Shown in pieces: positions 5,841 to 8,395 of a stretch of DNA of 8,395 bases (positions are counted from its first letter, which is position 1; every line of letters begins with the position of its first letter). The stretch lies in assembly GCA_030740135.1 (NCBI GenBank), contig JASLXW010000154.1, forward strand, positions 1-8,395, in the 5' to 3' direction. This DNA comes from Nitrospinota bacterium. GTDB taxonomy: Bacteria; UBA8248; JACPRG01. The position numbers and the translations under genes were made by a program. A model generated the notes under the pieces. That model did not search any database and was not told the DNA's origin. It worked only from the letters and a program-made list of their open reading frames with translations.

Positions 5841-7235
5841 ATGGCCGGGATTCTGATTGAAAAGGGGACGGTGATCACGATGGACGCCCGGCGGCGGATC
5901 ATCAGGAACGGCGCGGTTCTCGTCGAGGACGACCGGGTCGCCTGGGTGGGGAAGGCCGCCAGGCTCAACCCGAAAAGGGCCGAGCGGGCGAGAAAGATCG
6001 ACGCCTCGGGGAAGATCGTCATGCCCGGCCTCATCGACGCCCACGTCCACAACGTTCAGACCCTCGCGCGCGGGTTGGGGGACGACATCGACCTCATCGA
6101 CTGGATTCACGAGCGGATCTATCCCTATGAAGCGCTCATGACCGAAGAGGACACCTACTGGAGCGCGATGATGACCTGTGTGGAGATGGTCCGCACGGGG
6201 ACGACCACCGTCGCGGACCCCGGCAGCTACCTGATGGACAGCGTGGCCCGCGCGTGGGAGACGTTCGGCATGCGGGGCCTTCTGTGTTGGGCCGGGGCCG
6301 ACCAGTGGAGCGACGACCGGGCGCTTCCGAAGGGATTTCGCGGGAAGCTGACGACGGACGAAACCATGCGGGCGGAAGAGGCCCTCATCGACCGGTGGCA
6401 CGGGAAGGCCGAGGGAAGGATCCGCGTCTCCGCCGGGGTCCGCGTCGAGCCCAACTGCTCCCCCGAGCTCCTGCGGCGATGCGACGCGCTGGCGAAGGAA
6501 AGGGACCTCATCGTCCAGTTCCACGCCTGTGTGAACTGGGCGCAGGTGGAGTGGGTCAAAAACCGGTGGGGGATGCCCACCATCGAGTGGATGGACTCGC
6601 TGGGCGTTCTCAACGACCGCTGGCTTCTGACGCACATGGCGGCCGTGACGGACCGCGACATCGACCGGGTCCGGGAGCGGGGCGTCCACGTGTGTCACAA
6701 CCCCGGCGCGACGCTCCACGGCGCGTACGGCGCCATTCAGCACGGCAAGTTCCCCGAATTGATCGAGCGGGGCGTGAAAGTGGTCATCGGCTGCGACAGC
6801 ACGGCGGCCAACAACAGCCTGGACATGTTCCGGGCGATGTACCAGGTGGCGACTGCCCACAAGGAGACCCGGATGATTCCGGACCTCATCCCGCCGGAGA
6901 AGGCCCTGGAGATGGCGACCGTGGACGCGGCCGAAGTCTTTCGCTGGAAGGAGATCGGCTCGCTGGAAAAGGGGAAAAAGGCGGATGTAATCGTCGTGGA
7001 CTGCTCGAAGTCGAACTGGACGCCCAATTACGCGTTCGCCCTGGTTCCGAACCTCGTCTACGCGGGGGAGGGCCGCGACGTCGAGACCGTCCTCATCGAC
7101 GGGAAGGTCGTCTATCAGGACCGGAAGTTCACGACGGTCGACGAGGCCGAGGTCAACCGGCGGGCCCAGCGGGCGGGCGAGCGGATCGTCAAGCGGCTTC
7201 CTTATAAACTGAAGTCGCGCTGGCCGGTCGTGTAA
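5841..7235 (+). CDS. Metal-dependent amidohydrolase, AtzA/TrzN/MtaD (COG0402) type
   Basis: A 464-residue amidohydrolase-superfamily TIM-barrel enzyme, the usual length for chlorohydrolases and deaminases acting on triazines, guanine, cytosine or adenosine derivatives. The N-terminal beta-sandwich part leads into PGLIDAHVH, with metal ligands H68 and H70, then the LARG motif (75-78). Further ligands are H228 in VQFHAC, H265 in LLTHMA and D319 in VIGCDS, followed by the family-like ANNSLDMFRAMY. The C-terminal beta-sandwich returns with KGKKADVIVVD and VETVLIDGKVVY. One departure: the Glu of the HxxE motif, which positions the water nucleophile in relatives, is V231. The family's 'NPxSN' loop is also altered, to HNPGAT. 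AGGAG at 5831-5835, 5 bases before the ATG, supports the start. It is cytoplasmic (no signal) and transcribed alone, converging with the LLM gene. The substrate is not identifiable; hydrolytic deamination or amide cleavage is expected if it is active. Confidence 0.9.
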   Translation: MAGILIEKGTVITMDARRRIIRNGAVLVEDDRVAWVGKAARLNPKRAERARKIDASGKIVMPGLIDAHVHNVQTLARGLGDDIDLIDWIHERIYPYEALMTEEDTYWSAMMTCVEMVRTGTTTVADPGSYLMDSVARAWETFGMRGLLCWAGADQWSDDRALPKGFRGKLTTDETMRAEEALIDRWHGKAEGRIRVSAGVRVEPNCSPELLRRCDALAKERDLIVQFHACVNWAQVEWVKNRWGMPTIEWMDSLGVLNDRWLLTHMAAVTDRDIDRVRERGVHVCHNPGATLHGAYGAIQHGKFPELIERGVKVVIGCDSTAANNSLDMFRAMYQVATAHKETRMIPDLIPPEKALEMATVDAAEVFRWKEIGSLEKGKKADVIVVDCSKSNWTPNYAFALVPNLVYAGEGRDVETVLIDGKVVYQDRKFTTVDEAEVNRRAQRAGERIVKRLPYKLKSRWPVV

Positions 7236-7289
7236 GCGGGTCCGGGATTCCCGTCCACCGGCGTGAAGCTCCGGCGAACGGGACAAAAA

Positions 7290-7319
7290 AAGCCCCGCAC
7301 GGCGGACCGTGCGGGGCTT
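7290..7319. terminator. Strong bidirectional intrinsic terminator
   Basis: A 13-bp nearly all-GC stem, with arms 7290-7302 and 7307-7319 and the loop cgga, lies between two convergent genes. On the minus strand it is followed by seven T (complement of the A-run 7285-7291), making it a textbook terminator for the LLM gene, whose stop is 22 bases away. On the plus strand the tail is ttcctcatt, weaker but probably able to end the amidohydrolase transcript about 55 bases after its stop. Confidence 0.9.
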
Positions 7320-7341
7320 CCTCATTCCGTCGGCGCGCGGC

Positions 7342-8352
7342 CTACTTCGGCGCGAACAGGTCCATGAGCCGTTGGGCCTGATGGGGCTGGGCGGGCCGGA
7401 CGACGGGGAGGTTGACGCCCGCTTCCCGGTATTTCTCAACCCGCGCCTGCACCTGCTCCGGCGTGCCGGAGGCCGTCAGGTTCTCGATGTAAGACTCGGG
7501 CACCGTTTGGGCGAGCAGCTTCTTGCCGCCCTTCTCTTCGGCTTCCACAAATTTCGGGAAGTCTTCCTTGTCGAGATGGGGGTCGCCCACGCGGATTCGC
7601 TGGCCGGCGTTGAATTTGATCTGGATCCGGTCGAACTTGCTGGCGACCTCCCAGCGGATCTGCTCGATGGCCTCCTCGTGGGTGTCTTCCACCGAGGAAA
7701 CGACGATGCAGGCGATCTCGAACTTGCTCCAATCCCGGCCGGCCGCCTCGCAGGATTCCTTGCAGATCCGGATGGCGTTCTTCAGGTACTCGGGCGAGGT
7801 GACGGCGTTGAGCATGACGCCGTCGCCGATCTCGCCGGCGACCTTCAGGCCGGTCTTGCTCGTGGCCGCGATCCACATCGGGATCTCTCTTCGGTAAGGC
7901 TCCCAGGCCAGCTCCACCCGGTCCAGTTTGATGGTCTCGCCCTGCCAGACGATCTGTTTTTCGCCCGCAACCATCCTTCGAATGGCGGTGATGTATTCCT
8001 TCAGGGAGACCACCGGGTCGTCCGGCTCGAGAGAGTTCCAGACGGCGTGGGTCTTCGTGCAGGCGCCCGGGGCGAGGATGAGCCTGCCCTCGGAAAGCTC
8101 GTCAATCGTCGCGACGGTCTGGCCGTGGATGACCGGCGACCGCAGCCGGACGATCTGCGTGCATCCGATGTTGATCTTCTTCGTGGCCAGGGCGAAGGCC
8201 GTCATCGCGGACACGGAATCCCGCATGATCTCGATGGTTTCCGAGAAAAAGCCGAGCTCGTAGCCGCGCTCGTCCGCCTGCCTCACCCATTCGGCCATCT
8301 CCCGGACGTTCAGCTTCGGGGAATAGCCCTGTGCGAATCCGATTCGAGTCAT
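7342..8352 (-). CDS. LLM-class flavin/F420-dependent oxidoreductase (luciferase-like)
   Basis: A 336-residue luciferase-like TIM-barrel oxidoreductase, the normal length for the Mer-like branch (methylene-tetrahydromethanopterin reductase homologues) that uses F420 or FMN. Visible family features are an N-terminal barrel strand (RIGFAQGYS), DELSEGRLILAPGA (84-97, the usual 'LSxGRxxLGxG' region), and 'IPMWIAATSKTGLKVAGEIGDG' (157-178), matching the family's 'P.wiAa..p..l.lAge.aDG'. A C-terminal GTPEQVQARVEKYREAGV is the common end motif. No signal peptide, so cytoplasmic. The ATG is the complement of 8350-8352, with AAGGGA 10 bases upstream. It faces the amidohydrolase gene and shares a terminator with it, so it is a separate transcript. 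It could oxidise or reduce a substrate of the neighbouring hydrolases, but this is inferred from position. Whether it prefers F420 or FMN cannot be told by eye. Confidence 0.9.
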   Translation of the reverse strand: MTRIGFAQGYSPKLNVREMAEWVRQADERGYELGFFSETIEIMRDSVSAMTAFALATKKINIGCTQIVRLRSPVIHGQTVATIDELSEGRLILAPGACTKTHAVWNSLEPDDPVVSLKEYITAIRRMVAGEKQIVWQGETIKLDRVELAWEPYRREIPMWIAATSKTGLKVAGEIGDGVMLNAVTSPEYLKNAIRICKESCEAAGRDWSKFEIACIVVSSVEDTHEEAIEQIRWEVASKFDRIQIKFNAGQRIRVGDPHLDKEDFPKFVEAEEKGGKKLLAQTVPESYIENLTASGTPEQVQARVEKYREAGVNLPVVRPAQPHQAQRLMDLFAPK

Positions 8353-8395
8353 TGACCTGAATTCCCTTCTTCCAACCCCCAGGGGCCGGGTCCCG

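Noticed and set aside
5673..7439. Long minus-strand open frame opposite the amidohydrolase gene (588 codons)
   Set aside because: It is antisense to a gene with intact metal-binding motifs, runs across the terminator hairpin, and has no recognisable domain.
7309..8355. Plus-strand frame opposite the LLM gene (348 codons)
   Set aside because: It begins inside the terminator hairpin and mirrors the well-supported LLM gene; it is low-complexity Asp/Leu/Val/Arg-rich with no motif.
1..8395. CRISPR array, tRNA, rRNA, insertion-sequence ends or phage genes
   Set aside because: No regularly spaced repeats, no tRNA-like cloverleaf with a GTTCRANNC arm, no rRNA segments, no transposase or integrase motifs and no paired terminal inverted repeats were seen.

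Overview
The window is GC-rich bacterial DNA, about two thirds G+C by eye, with strong G/C preference at third codon positions. It holds six confidently predicted genes and a possible C-terminal scrap of a seventh at the left edge. The gene types (a soluble fumarate-reductase-like flavoprotein with a ferredoxin-like partner, a cysteine hydrolase, a metal-dependent amidohydrolase, a luciferase-like monooxygenase and an MFS carrier) recall the catabolic regions of high-GC, environmental, often uncultivated bacteria such as Deltaproteobacteria, Rokubacteria/NC10 or Tectomicrobia. That placement is an impression only; no marker gene, rRNA or tRNA is present to confirm it.

Layout: (1) 2-67, possible tail of an upstream gene, then about 550 bases without a convincing gene. 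(2) 616-2826, a two-gene unit encoding a 127-residue [2Fe-2S] protein and a 598-residue flavoprotein of the SdhA/FrdA/L-aspartate oxidase superfamily. (3) 2827-3035, an intergenic region with a good sigma-70-like promoter and a hairpin leader, followed by a two-gene unit: a RutB-like isochorismatase-fold amide hydrolase (3036-3710) and an MFS transporter (3747-5252). (4) 5253-5840, almost 600 bases with no convincing gene. (5) 5841-7235, an AtzA/TrzN/MtaD-type amidohydrolase, facing (6) a convergent, minus-strand LLM-class flavin or F420 oxidoreductase (7342-8352). A strong hairpin terminator shared by both strands lies between (5) and (6).

How the genes may work together (inference): the MFS protein could move a small nitrogen-containing or carboxylated compound. 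The LLM enzyme and the flavoprotein/[2Fe-2S] pair could do the redox steps, and the amidohydrolase and RutB-like hydrolase could cleave C-N bonds. An LLM monooxygenase plus a RutB-like hydrolase plus a transporter recalls the Rut pyrimidine pathway, but the LLM protein here looks more like the Mer/F420 branch than RutA, and no other rut genes are visible.

The most unusual points are in catalytic residues. The flavoprotein keeps the family's catalytic Arg but lacks the covalent-FAD His and has Phe in place of a substrate-binding His. Its iron-sulfur partner is only the N-terminal half of an SdhB/FrdB subunit. The amidohydrolase keeps its metal ligands but has Val where the HxxE glutamate normally sits.
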